Source: JANWWM01 sp046719715
GTDB lineage: Bacteria; Bacteroidota; Chlorobiia; Chlorobiales; Thermochlorobacteraceae
Assembly: GCA_046719715.1 (NCBI GenBank)
Contig: JBDNCJ010000007.1
Span: forward strand, 1 to 64,000
Length of the DNA: 64,000 nt
Direction: 5' to 3'
The notes beneath the pieces are model-generated. The model was not told where the DNA came from, did no database searches, and saw only the letters and a program-made list of their open reading frames with translations. Each line of letters starts with the position of its first letter. Position 1 is the first letter of the stretch. The position numbers were made by a program, and so were the translations under genes. Below are positions 8,875 through 17,327 of this stretch, one piece after another.

Positions 8875-9054
8875 CGTGAGAAAATTGCGTTTGTGTTAAG
8901 TTGTGATTTGGAGCATCGCAACGTGATAATAAAGTTGTATCTTTACGACCTAAACAAAAAATGTTGCTGTAAAGTTATCGAAACGTTGCTTATTGCATTT
9001 CAACTACTTTGCGCGCATCTCTCAACATCGTTCATTAACAAAACGAAATGTAGT

Positions 9055-9168
9055 ATGGATAAAACGCAAAACACCCGCAAAACTGCTGCAACGGTATCCA
9101 AAAAAGACATTTTTGAGATTATTGTATTAACGCTTCTTGTTTCGCTCTGGGCTTTCATCGGTTTCTGA
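9055..9168 (+). CDS. 37-residue single-pass membrane micro-protein (paralogue of next gene)
   Basis: The frame from ATG 9055 encodes a polar N-terminus rich in Thr and Lys (about 16 residues) followed by V-S-K-K-D-I-F-E-I-I and one transmembrane helix to the C-terminus (ends W-A-F-I-G-F). A longer in-frame start at 8893 exists, but the extra residues are Cys-rich and not coding-like. The gene about 150 bases downstream has the same plan and a matching junction motif, V-S-[KR]-[KE]-D-[IV]-x-E before the helix. This suggests a duplicated small membrane protein rather than chance. Function is unknown. Both lie 3' to mreB on the opposite strand. Confidence 0.45.
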   Translation: MDKTQNTRKTAATVSKKDIFEIIVLTLLVSLWAFIGF

Positions 9169-9314
9169 CATATTGCCCCAAATACTTCCGATTAACTTTT
9201 CTTGACAAAAACTTAACACAGGTTTAACCATCTGCTTGGAGAGGCGTGGTTAACTTTGTGTTAAGTAAGTTCTTATTACAGAATTTTTACACCGAAAAAA
9301 GCGCGGAGAAAATT

Positions 9315-9449
9315 ATGTGGTCGAGAATGCGTTTGAAAGTATCGCAATTCAGAGCACTCAAAGAAGTCAGCAGAGAAGATGTCATTGAGGCATTACTTCT
9401 TTTGCTTGCAGTGTTGATGTTTATTACGGCGAACAGTTGCCAATTTTAA
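9315..9449 (+). CDS. 44-residue single-pass membrane micro-protein (paralogue of previous gene)
   Basis: From ATG 9315 this encodes a basic N-terminus (M-W-S-R-M-R-L-K-V-S-Q-F-R), the motif V-S-R-E-D-V-I-E-A and a hydrophobic helix (about residues 26-38), ending in a short tail with one Cys (A-N-S-C-Q-F). The basic N-terminus and the motif before the helix predict a cytoplasmic N-terminus by the positive-inside rule. It shares layout and the V-S-x-x-D-x-x-E motif with the micro-protein at 9055. A longer in-frame start at 9246 is possible but includes an AT-rich stretch that looks like leader DNA. The gene converges on mreB, with 21 bases between the stops. Confidence 0.45.
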   Translation: MWSRMRLKVSQFRALKEVSREDVIEALLLLLAVLMFITANSCQF

Positions 9450-9470
9450 TTGCCGATTCGGACGAGGATT

Positions 9471-10496
9471 TTAGCGTTTCGTTTTCATCAACACGTTTTT
9501 ATACTTATCCAAATTTTCCAGAATGCGACCCGTGCCGCGCGCAACGGCGGTAAGCGGGTCTTCTCCAACATAAACGGGAAGTTTGGTCTCTTCGCTGATG
9601 CGCTTGTCCAAGCCTTTGATGAGCGCGCCACCGCCTGTAAGCATTACGCCCCTATCCAAAATATCCGCAGAAAGTTCCGGCGGTGTTGATTCCAAGCAAC
9701 GGCGCACGGCGTTGACGATTTGCCCAATGGGTTCGGCAATCGCTTCGCGAATTTCAGGCGAACTGACGTCGCGCTGTTCGGGCAAACTTGTAACCAAGTT
9801 TCTGCCCTTGACGGTGGCAATCAATTCTTCTTCGAGTTCATAGGCGGAGCCGATTTTGATTTTAATTTCTTCGGCAGTGCGTTCGCCAATGGCGAGGTTG
9901 TAAGTTTTGCGGAAGTGTTGAAGAATGGCGTTGGTGATTTCATTTCCCGCAACTCTGATGGATTCACCGGAGGCGATGCCGGAAAGGGAAATGACGGCAA
10001 TATCGGTGGTGCCGCCGCCGATGTCGACGACCATGTTGCCAAAAGGCGCATCAACATCGAGCCCCATGCCGACCGCCGCCGCCATAGGTTCAGCGACAAG
10101 GTAGACTTCCTTGGCGCCCGCGTGTTCGGCGCTGTCGCGCACGGCGCGTTTTTCAACCTCGGTAATGCCCGACGGAATCCCAATCACCATGCGGCGAATG
10201 GAGGTGGAAAAATCTTTGAGCGTTTTGCGAATCAAGCCCTTGATAAGCTCTTCGGCGGCTTCGTAGTCGGCAATCACGCCGTCGGCAAGCGGTTTTACGG
10301 TGATAATGTCGCGGTGTGTTTTTTCGTGCATCTGACGCGCCTCGTTTCCAAGCGCGACAACCTTGCGCGTCGTGCGGTCTAAAGCAACGATGGACGGTTC
10401 ATTGAGCACCACACCCTTGCCTCTGACGAAAACGAGTGTATTTGCTGTGCCTAAATCGATTGCAATATCTTTGGATAAAAAATCAAATAGTGCCAT
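9471..10496 (-). CDS. mreB: Rod-shape-determining actin homologue MreB
   Basis: The 341-residue protein is a full-length MreB, the actin-like ATPase that forms membrane-associated filaments and guides the peptidoglycan elongation machinery. Visible motifs are D-I-A-I-D-L-G-T-A-N-T-L (phosphate 1), V-V-D-I-G-G-G-T-T-D-I-A-V-I (phosphate 2), the E-x-x-K-I-x-I-G helix, and L-T-G-G-G-A-L-I-K-G-L (adenosine). The start is ATG 10496, which gives the conserved M-A-L-F-D-F-L beginning; the in-frame start upstream at 10532 is not needed. mreC/mreD, often downstream, are absent: the next genes run on the other strand. It is divergent from purD with 169 bases between. Confidence 0.95.
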   Translation of the reverse strand: MALFDFLSKDIAIDLGTANTLVFVRGKGVVLNEPSIVALDRTTRKVVALGNEARQMHEKTHRDIITVKPLADGVIADYEAAEELIKGLIRKTLKDFSTSIRRMVIGIPSGITEVEKRAVRDSAEHAGAKEVYLVAEPMAAAVGMGLDVDAPFGNMVVDIGGGTTDIAVISLSGIASGESIRVAGNEITNAILQHFRKTYNLAIGERTAEEIKIKIGSAYELEEELIATVKGRNLVTSLPEQRDVSSPEIREAIAEPIGQIVNAVRRCLESTPPELSADILDRGVMLTGGGALIKGLDKRISEETKLPVYVGEDPLTAVARGTGRILENLDKYKNVLMKTKR

Positions 10497-10665
10497 TGAA
10501 AGAAGTGAAATAAAAAATTCGAGACGAGCCAATGAAGTTCAGTGCAGATATGAATCTGCTTAAAGTTTTGGCGGCAAAGATATGAAAATTCCGATGCCAA
10601 AACATGATTGCCCAACGGGTTTTACGTATATTTTCAAACTTTTCATCTAACCAAGGGCACTCTTA

Positions 10666-11982
10666 ATGAACATTCTCATTATCGGAAGCGGCGCAAGAGA
10701 ACACGCGCTGGCTTGGTCAATCTTGAAAGACAATCGCGTTCAAAAACTTTACCTCGCCTCCGGCAACGGTGGCACACGCGAACTTGGCTCACGCGCCGAA
10801 AATATCCCCATCAAACCGACTGACATTGACGCCCTGCTCGCATTCGCCAAAGAAAAAAACATCGACCTAACCGTCGTCGGTCCTGAACAGCCACTCGAAC
10901 TTGGCATCGCCAATCGATTCGAGGCTGAAAGGCTCGTCGTTATCGCCCCGACAAAAGAAGCGGCGCGCTTAGAGACAAGCAAAGCCTTTGCAAAAGCCTT
11001 CATGCAACGCCACCACATTCCAACGGCATTGTTTGTAACCTTCACGAATCATCTCGACGCAAAAGCCTATATCGAGCGGCACGCGACATTTCCCATCGTC
11101 ATCAAAGCCAGCGGACTTGCGGCAGGAAAGGGCGTCGTGATTGCCATGCATAAAGGCGACGCATTGGAAACGCTTCGCGCCATTTTTGAAGAGCGTATTT
11201 TTGGTGAAGCCGGCGGCGAAATCGTCATCGAAGAATTTATGCAAGGCGAAGAAGCCAGCGTCTTTATCATCACCGACGGAACGCACTACAAACTGTTTGC
11301 AAGCGCGCAAGACCACAAGCGCATCGGTGAAGGCGACATCGGCAAAAACACGGGCGGAATGGGGGCTTACGCGCCTGCGCCCGTCGTTACGCCCGAAGTG
11401 ATGAAAAAAGTAGAATCGCGCATCATTGAGCCCACGCTTCGCGCCATGCGTGAAGAAGGAACGCCATATCGCGGATTTCTTTACATTGGCTTGATGATTG
11501 AAAACGGCGAGCCAAAAGTCGTCGAGTATAACGCAAGGCTCGGCGACCCTGAAACCCAAGTCATTTTACCATTGCTCAAAAACAGTTTGCTCGATGTGTT
11601 AATCGCCGCAAACAGAGGCGATTTGAATCAAGTTGAAATGCAGATAGCCGATAAATTTGCTTCAACGGTCGTCATGGTCTCAAAAGGCTATCCCGATAAT
11701 TATCAAACGGGAAAAGTCATTACAGGGCAGTGCCACTTTGAACTGGCGTGCTACACCGACGTGCGCGACGATGTGATGATTTTTCATGCAGGAACAAAAT
11801 TTGAGAATGGCAAACTCTACACCAACGGCGGGCGCGTGCTTGCCGTAACTGCCATCGCCGAAACGCTCCAAGAAAGTTTGAATGCATGCTATGAAGCGAT
11901 TGCGCAAATTCACTTCGAGGGCGCGTATTTCAGGCGCGACATCGGCTGGCGAGCCTTGAAGAAGAAAGTTTTTCTGTCATGA
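10666..11982 (+). CDS. purD: Phosphoribosylamine-glycine ligase (GARS)
   Basis: This is the ATP-grasp ligase that joins glycine to phosphoribosylamine, the second step of de novo purine synthesis in the cytoplasm. At 438 residues it is full length. The N-terminal domain opens M-N-I-L-I-I-G-S-G-A-R-E-H-A-L-A (phosphoribosylamine site). The ATP-grasp core has V-I-K-A-S-G-L-A-A-G-K-G-V, V-I-E-E-F-M-Q-G-E-E-A-S-V, N-T-G-G-M-G-A-Y and E-Y-N-A-R-L-G-D-P-E-T-Q (metal and ATP residues). Its last four bases overlap the start of the sirtuin gene, indicating co-translation. No other pur genes are nearby. Confidence 0.96.
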   Translation: MNILIIGSGAREHALAWSILKDNRVQKLYLASGNGGTRELGSRAENIPIKPTDIDALLAFAKEKNIDLTVVGPEQPLELGIANRFEAERLVVIAPTKEAARLETSKAFAKAFMQRHHIPTALFVTFTNHLDAKAYIERHATFPIVIKASGLAAGKGVVIAMHKGDALETLRAIFEERIFGEAGGEIVIEEFMQGEEASVFIITDGTHYKLFASAQDHKRIGEGDIGKNTGGMGAYAPAPVVTPEVMKKVESRIIEPTLRAMREEGTPYRGFLYIGLMIENGEPKVVEYNARLGDPETQVILPLLKNSLLDVLIAANRGDLNQVEMQIADKFASTVVMVSKGYPDNYQTGKVITGQCHFELACYTDVRDDVMIFHAGTKFENGKLYTNGGRVLAVTAIAETLQESLNACYEAIAQIHFEGAYFRRDIGWRALKKKVFLS

Positions 11983-12707
11983 AAAAGCGAATTGTTGTAT
12001 TCAGTGGTGCAGGGCTTTCTGCCGAAAGCGGAATCCCGACATTCAGAGGAAGCGATGGATTATGGGAAAATCATCGCATTGAAGACGTCGCTTCGCCCGA
12101 CGGCTGGGCGCGTAATCCAAAACTTGTGCTTGAGTTTTATGCGATGCGCTTCGAGAAAGTTCAAAGCGTTCAACCGAATGCAGGGCACTTTGCGCTCGCT
12201 CAACTCCAAAACAAATTTGACGTCGTCAATATCACGCAAAATATCGATAACCTTTTAGAACGCGCCGGCAATCAAAACGTGTGGCATTTGCACGGACGAA
12301 TCGACCGCCAAAAGTGCGAGCGGCATTACGACATTTTCGGATTCCGAGACGGTTACTTCAACTGCGATTTCAAATCCGAAATCTCGAAGCCCGTTCGGTG
12401 GGGCGATAGGTGTCCGAAATGCGGTGCGCAACTGCGTCCCGATGTGGTTTGGTTCGGCGAAAGCGTCGATATGCGACGTGGCGATTTGGAAGAACTTATC
12501 GATACGGCAAGCGTTTTTATCGGTGTAGGAACATCGGCGCAAGTCTATCCCGCCGCTGGCTTGCTGACGCTCTTTGATGAAACCGAGCAAAAATTTTTCA
12601 TTGACCCCAACCCCGCCTACGAAGCCTTGCACGGCTTCGTAGTCATAACATTGACGGCAAGCGATGCACTGCCGAAACTCGTTCAAACCCTCTTGGAAAC
12701 AGCGTAG
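11979..12707 (+). CDS. cobB: Sir2-family NAD-dependent protein deacylase (sirtuin, class III-like)
   Basis: The 242-residue enzyme has every core sirtuin motif: G-A-G-L-S-A-E-S-G-I-P-T-F-R-G (residues 10-24, NAD binding), T-Q-N-I-D-N-L (87-93), catalytic His105 in H-L-H-G, and a zinc C-P-K-C-G pair with V-V-W-F-G-E after it. The first zinc pair is not a clean C-x-x-C, as in E. coli CobB. Tyr54 and Arg57 form the Y-x-x-R motif that marks SIRT5/CobB-type class III sirtuins able to remove succinyl and other acidic acyl groups. It is coupled to purD by a 4-base overlap. Desuccinylase activity is inferred from the motif only. Confidence 0.92.
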   Translation: MKKRIVVFSGAGLSAESGIPTFRGSDGLWENHRIEDVASPDGWARNPKLVLEFYAMRFEKVQSVQPNAGHFALAQLQNKFDVVNITQNIDNLLERAGNQNVWHLHGRIDRQKCERHYDIFGFRDGYFNCDFKSEISKPVRWGDRCPKCGAQLRPDVVWFGESVDMRRGDLEELIDTASVFIGVGTSAQVYPAAGLLTLFDETEQKFFIDPNPAYEALHGFVVITLTASDALPKLVQTLLETA

Positions 12708-12816
12708 CGCAAAAGGGATTAGCGTAAAATGAAAGAATCAATGTAAATTTGTTTCGCCTCATCACTGCTGCCATCACTCAATCAAAGCGCACTTCAACAT
12801 TTAATCATCGGTTGAA

Positions 12817-14196
12817 ATGCACCGCTCAGAGTTCTCTGTTCTCATCATTGACGACAACAGCGACGAGATTACGCTTTTAGAGCGATTTCTGTCGCGAAAT
12901 TTAATTCCGATTCAACGCATCGATATTGCGCGCAAAGGTCGGGAAGGATTAGAAAAAATTCGAAACGAACACCCCGATTTCGTCATCGTCGGCGATGCCT
13001 GTCCCGATATGGGACGAAGCGAATTGCTCAAACATCTTTCTGAAATTGCTTCCGCTGAAACTCTGCCGACGCTCTGCCTTGTGAACGATGAAGCAACGGC
13101 GGCGTCGCAGTCGCTTCGAGCTAATCAAATCGGCGTTGTGAAAAAATCAATGCTCACGCCCGAAAAGTTGCGCGACGCCATGCTCGCCCTCATAGAACAA
13201 GCCGAAACAAGAGTAGAAAGAAATCGTGCGGAAACGCTCTTCGCCCTTTTGTCAGAAAATTCCGACGACGCCATTTCGCTCATCGACGCAAGCGGCGTGT
13301 TAGTGGCGGCGAATAAAGCCTATTTGAATCTCTTTCACCTGCACACATCAAGCATTGGAAAAAAATTAGAAACCAAAGATTACGCCGAAATCTTCTCCAA
13401 ATCTGACCATGCCGCGCTCTCAAAGAGTTTTCACAATGATGAAAACGGAAACCAATTAGAGCTTCACGTCAAACGATTCTTCGTCGAAGAGCGCGGCAAG
13501 CGCGGCTTTATGCTCTCAATCTACAAAGTGATTCGAAGCGAGCCTGCCGAGCAAACGCACAGCGACTCATTGGAAGAGATTTCTGCAAACTCTGATGAAA
13601 CCAAATTGCTCCGACAACTCGAAACCGTTCAGAGAGAAGCACTTCAAACCACGCTTGTGATTTTGCGGGCAAAATCGCGGCGATTTTCAAAGGGAAACTT
13701 TTCGTCGCTGTTGCAAGAGCACAATCGTCGCATGAGCCTCATTCTTGCCGCATGCGAGTGCGTGAGCGTTTCGGGGACGAGCCTCAGAGTCGGCACGGCG
13801 CAGTATGTCGAGAGCGCATTTAGAATTTTTCAAAAGTCCCCATTGATGCAAAGCAACGTCATCATGAAATATGAAGGCGAGTCGCTCTCGGTTGAACTCA
13901 ATGAAGCGATTTTTATCGGGCTGATTTTAGGCGAACTCATCACAAACGCGCTCCAGCATGCGTTCACGAATCGCGGCGGCGTTCTTATTGTATCGTTCTT
14001 CAAAGAAAAAGACCAGACGATTGGAATGGTGGTGAGCGACAGCGGCGTCGGCATGCCGTTCAAAATCGATGCCAAGCCTCCGGAGTCAATGGGGCTGATG
14101 ATTGTGAGCAGTCTAACAAAAAAACTAAACGGCAAAATGGAAGTCAAACGCCAACTCGGAACAACCGTACGCATTTCGTTTCCTCAAAAAAATTAA
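12817..14196 (+). CDS. Degenerate receiver-PAS-histidine kinase (HisKA_2/HWE-like pseudo-kinase)
   Basis: The 459-residue soluble protein has a receiver domain (about residues 5-130), a PAS domain (about 145-235), a HisKA_2-like dimerisation helix pair (about 260-320) and an HATPase domain (about 330-457). The ATPase boxes look intact (E-L-I-T-N-A-L-Q-H-A-F and D-S-G-V-G-M-P). The phospho-acceptors do not. In the receiver the position aligning with the phospho-Asp is Gly (V-I-V-G-D-A-C-P), with an Asp one residue later, and the conserved Thr is Asn. In the HisKA_2 helix the usual H-H-R-V-K-N pair aligns with E-T-V-Q-R-E, so there is no acceptor His. It may act as an ATP-gated partner or scaffold. 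Alignment is by eye. Confidence 0.75.
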   Translation: MHRSEFSVLIIDDNSDEITLLERFLSRNLIPIQRIDIARKGREGLEKIRNEHPDFVIVGDACPDMGRSELLKHLSEIASAETLPTLCLVNDEATAASQSLRANQIGVVKKSMLTPEKLRDAMLALIEQAETRVERNRAETLFALLSENSDDAISLIDASGVLVAANKAYLNLFHLHTSSIGKKLETKDYAEIFSKSDHAALSKSFHNDENGNQLELHVKRFFVEERGKRGFMLSIYKVIRSEPAEQTHSDSLEEISANSDETKLLRQLETVQREALQTTLVILRAKSRRFSKGNFSSLLQEHNRRMSLILAACECVSVSGTSLRVGTAQYVESAFRIFQKSPLMQSNVIMKYEGESLSVELNEAIFIGLILGELITNALQHAFTNRGGVLIVSFFKEKDQTIGMVVSDSGVGMPFKIDAKPPESMGLMIVSSLTKKLNGKMEVKRQLGTTVRISFPQKN

Positions 14197-14235
14197 CAAG
14201 CGAACTTTCTTGAACAGTCAAATCCAATCAATTCA

Positions 14236-14937
14236 ATGTCAAATAAAACAGCAATCATAACAGGCGGCGCGGGAAATTTGGGGCGCGCGGTGGTGAAGAA
14301 ATTTCTGGAACTGAATTATCGTGTCGCAGTTACGCTTGAACCCAACATCCAAGTCGATGAAGCCTTCCGAAATCAAAGTCCGCACTTAGACTGCTACGAG
14401 TTTGATGTAACTGATGAGGAGAAATCGGCAAACTTCGTCAAGCAATGTGCACAAAAATATGGTCGTCTTGATGCCGTAGTGATGCTCGTCGGCGGTTTTG
14501 CACTTGGAACAATCGCCGACCTCAATCAAACTTCCTTTGAGAAAATGCTTCGATTAAATTTCTATTCTGCGTTGGCGATTGCCAAGCCTGCCTTTGAAGT
14601 CATGAAAGCGCAAACGGGTGGACGGTTGATTTTCATTGGCGCGCGCGCCGGATTGGATTTGAAGAACGGCGGATACGCGGTCGAGTATGGACTTTCAAAA
14701 TCGCTTTTGTTTCGGCTTTCAGAACTCTTCAACGCCGAAGGCAATGCGCAAGGCGTGGTGTCGTCGGTGGTTGTGCCGAGCGTGATTGATACGCCCGCCA
14801 ATCGCGCTTCCATGCCGAATGCAAACTTTGATGATTGGGTGAAGCCCGAAGTCATCGCTGAAAGCATTGCATTTCTTTGCTCCGATACGGGTGGGGCATT
14901 GCGCGACACAATTTTGAAAGTCTATCACAAAGCGTAA
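14236..14937 (+). CDS. Short-chain dehydrogenase/reductase (SDR) family protein
   Basis: The 233-residue protein has a Rossmann fold with the dinucleotide motif T-G-G-A-G-N-L-G (residues 9-16), D-V-T at about 58-60, and the catalytic Tyr151 and Lys155 in Y-G-L-S-K. The strand that normally carries the catalytic Ser reads I-F-I-G-A-R-A-G (133-139), so that Ser is missing. A related SDR group including dihydropteridine-reductase-like members also lacks it. The substrate is unknown. The gene follows the pseudo-kinase by 39 bases on the same strand and converges on the hybrid histidine kinase with only 9 bases between. Confidence 0.85.
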   Translation: MSNKTAIITGGAGNLGRAVVKKFLELNYRVAVTLEPNIQVDEAFRNQSPHLDCYEFDVTDEEKSANFVKQCAQKYGRLDAVVMLVGGFALGTIADLNQTSFEKMLRLNFYSALAIAKPAFEVMKAQTGGRLIFIGARAGLDLKNGGYAVEYGLSKSLLFRLSELFNAEGNAQGVVSSVVVPSVIDTPANRASMPNANFDDWVKPEVIAESIAFLCSDTGGALRDTILKVYHKA

Positions 14938-14946
14938 AAAAGCAAG

Positions 14947-17190
14947 TCAGGGCGACGCATTGACGGTTTCATCGTCCAAAATGCGACGAGTCGTTTGAAG
15001 AAGTGTTTCGCCCGTAAATGGCTTGGTGATAAACGCGCCTGCTTGAACGCCCGCCATCTTCATCAATTTTTCTTTATCCATCAAGCCGCTCATGGCAACG
15101 ACTTTCACATTGGGCTGAACGGCGCGAAGCGAGCGAATGAGGCTTGCCCCGTCCATTTTGGGCATCACCATGTCGGTGAGCACTAAGCGAATGTCGCGAT
15201 AATGCTCTGTGAAAAGCGCAAGAGCCTCTTCGCCGTTCTTTGCTAAAAGCGTCGTGTAGCCATCGTTCTGGAGCAGTTCTGCGGCAACTTCGCCGACCGC
15301 CTCGTCGTCGTCGACGACTAAAATCGCCTCGCCTTTTCCTTTGCCCGCACCAAGCCCAACAAACGAAGAGCCGCCCGTTGAAACCGTTCCGACGCTTGCC
15401 GGCAAGTAAAGTTTGAACGACGTGCCGACACTCTCTGTGCTGTCAATCTCCACAAATCCTTTATGAGCGCGAATAATCGAAAGCACGGTGGAAAGACCCA
15501 GCCCCGTACCTTTGCCTTCGGGCTTCGTGGTGAAAAAGGGGTCAAAAATTTTATCGAGATGTTCTTGCGGAATGCCCGTGCCTGTATCGCTGACGGTGAG
15601 CAGAAGAAAGTTGCCCGGTGTGGCGTCAATGTTGGTGCGGGCATCGGCGGCGCTGACGGAAACGGGCGCGAGCGAAATCGTAATCTTGCCGCCATTCGGC
15701 ATCGCGTCGCGTGCATTGACGACGAGATTGAGCAAGACTTGATGCAACTGCGTGCTGTCGCCCATAATCAGCGAGAGATTGCGTTCAACTGAAACAACGA
15801 CGGAGATGTTTTTGGGAAAAGTCTGCTCGATAAGATTGGCAATATCTTTAATGACCTGCCGCAAATCAAGAACGGACATTTCGCCTTCCTGACCGCGAGC
15901 GAAGAGAAGAATTTGCTCCATCAAGGCTTTTCCGCGATGCGCACTGCTCTCGAGCATGGAAATGCGTTTTCGGCTTTTTTCGTCGTTGAGTTGCTGTTTG
16001 AGCATTTCAAGCGACGCCATAATTGGCGTGAGCACGTTGTTCATATCATGCGCAATGCCGCTGGCAATCATGCCGATGTTCTCAACGCGCTGGTTGCGGA
16101 AGAGCTGGGCTTCAAGTTGCTTTTTCTCGGTAATGTCGGTATTAACAATTAGAACTTTTCGAGGCTGATTGCCGATGGAATCAAGCAATGTGCGGCGGCT
16201 TTGAACAATCACTTTTTTGCCTTCGCGCGTCCGCTGATGCAATTCGCCCGACCATTCCCCCGTCTCAAACACTTTGGCTTGCGCCTCGAAATGATGTTTG
16301 AATTCCTTGTTGTCGAAAAGCAAATCGGCTTTGCGGTTACCGAGTGCGTCTTCTCGCTTCCAGCCGTAGAGGCGTTCGGCGCCGTTGTTCCAAAAAAGAA
16401 TGATGTCGTTTTCATCGACAACGATGATGGCGTCGTGGGTAACTTCCAAGAGTTTGGCTTGCTCGCGGAGCTGCTCTTCCATCAATTTGCGTTGCGAAAT
16501 ATCCACGCCAACGAAGACCGCCGCGCTGTTGTCAAAATACTTGTGCCCGAAGAGCAATGTAACGAGGCTTTTTTCATCAATGTTGATGCGATACTCGGCG
16601 GAAATTTGACGCTCGTTTGTTGCAAAAAAAGTTTTCGTGATTTGCTCGAACACGTCGTCGCCGCGAAAGCCGACGCGCTGACCGACTATCTCGCCGATTC
16701 TCAACCCAAGTAGGTTGGCTAAATGCTGATTGACGCCGAGATACGTGCCATCTCGACTCACCCAAGAAATGTAAGCGGGCACGGCGTCGAGCACGGCTTG
16801 AAGTTGGTCGTCGACAAGATGAAGGTCTCGTCTGGCGTGGTCAAGGTCTTGCTCAATACGCTTTTGGCGTGTGAAGTCGGTAAAAAGGTAGAGCGTAAGC
16901 GGCGGCGAAAGGGAAAGAGACTTTTGAGATAATCGAAGTTGAATTAATTCGGAATGATGAAGGAGCGTTAGGTCGGAGTATGAAAATGGAATAGATAAAT
17001 CGACTTGTTCAGAATAAAGTTTCGGCGCAAGAAGCGCGGAAAATTTTTTCCCGACTGCAAGAGCGGGAGTTACATCAAGCAAGTTGGCGAGTGCGTCGCT
17101 CATTTCTACGACGGTGCCGGTCTCATCAGCGACGCAATAAGCCACTTCAGCCGCTTCCAAAATCAAACTGTTCAAAAGTTGACGCTGCAT
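14947..17190 (-). CDS. Hybrid sensor histidine kinase (three PAS domains, HisKA, HATPase, receiver)
   Basis: The 747-residue soluble kinase has PAS domains at about residues 5-110, 120-240 and 245-360, then a HisKA domain with the phospho-acceptor His near residue 381 in S-G-I-A-H-D-M-N-N. An HATPase follows at about 480-600 (N-A-R-D-A-M-P-N-G-G, D-T-G-T-G-I-P and K-G-T-G-L-G-L-S). The receiver (about 625-745) keeps the phospho-Asp in V-L-T-D-M-V-M-P and the Lys in I-T-K-P-F. With no transmembrane helix it senses an internal cue through the PAS set. It is monocistronic, and the output regulator must lie elsewhere. All catalytic residues look intact, unlike the kinase-like gene just upstream on the other strand. 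Confidence 0.92.
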   Translation of the reverse strand: MQRQLLNSLILEAAEVAYCVADETGTVVEMSDALANLLDVTPALAVGKKFSALLAPKLYSEQVDLSIPFSYSDLTLLHHSELIQLRLSQKSLSLSPPLTLYLFTDFTRQKRIEQDLDHARRDLHLVDDQLQAVLDAVPAYISWVSRDGTYLGVNQHLANLLGLRIGEIVGQRVGFRGDDVFEQITKTFFATNERQISAEYRINIDEKSLVTLLFGHKYFDNSAAVFVGVDISQRKLMEEQLREQAKLLEVTHDAIIVVDENDIILFWNNGAERLYGWKREDALGNRKADLLFDNKEFKHHFEAQAKVFETGEWSGELHQRTREGKKVIVQSRRTLLDSIGNQPRKVLIVNTDITEKKQLEAQLFRNQRVENIGMIASGIAHDMNNVLTPIMASLEMLKQQLNDEKSRKRISMLESSAHRGKALMEQILLFARGQEGEMSVLDLRQVIKDIANLIEQTFPKNISVVVSVERNLSLIMGDSTQLHQVLLNLVVNARDAMPNGGKITISLAPVSVSAADARTNIDATPGNFLLLTVSDTGTGIPQEHLDKIFDPFFTTKPEGKGTGLGLSTVLSIIRAHKGFVEIDSTESVGTSFKLYLPASVGTVSTGGSSFVGLGAGKGKGEAILVVDDDEAVGEVAAELLQNDGYTTLLAKNGEEALALFTEHYRDIRLVLTDMVMPKMDGASLIRSLRAVQPNVKVVAMSGLMDKEKLMKMAGVQAGAFITKPFTGETLLQTTRRILDDETVNASP

Positions 17191-17327
17191 AACAGTTTCT
17201 GTATGATTACAAACCTTGTCGCGTGTGTAGTAGGCAACAAAAATTTGAACGGAGGAAAACGGTCTTGTTTTGTTTGAAAGTCAATTTACTATCTTTTCAG
17301 ATTCATTAAAACATTTAAATACAAGCA

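Noticed and set aside
8893..9168. 91-codon version of the first micro-protein starting at 8893
   Set aside because: The first 54 residues are Cys-rich and lie in leader-like DNA; the 37-residue version has the paralogue-matching motif.
9720..10382. Long open frame of 220 codons on the + strand inside mreB
   Set aside because: It is fully antisense to the conserved mreB gene and its Phe/Gly/Asn-rich composition is that of a shadow frame.
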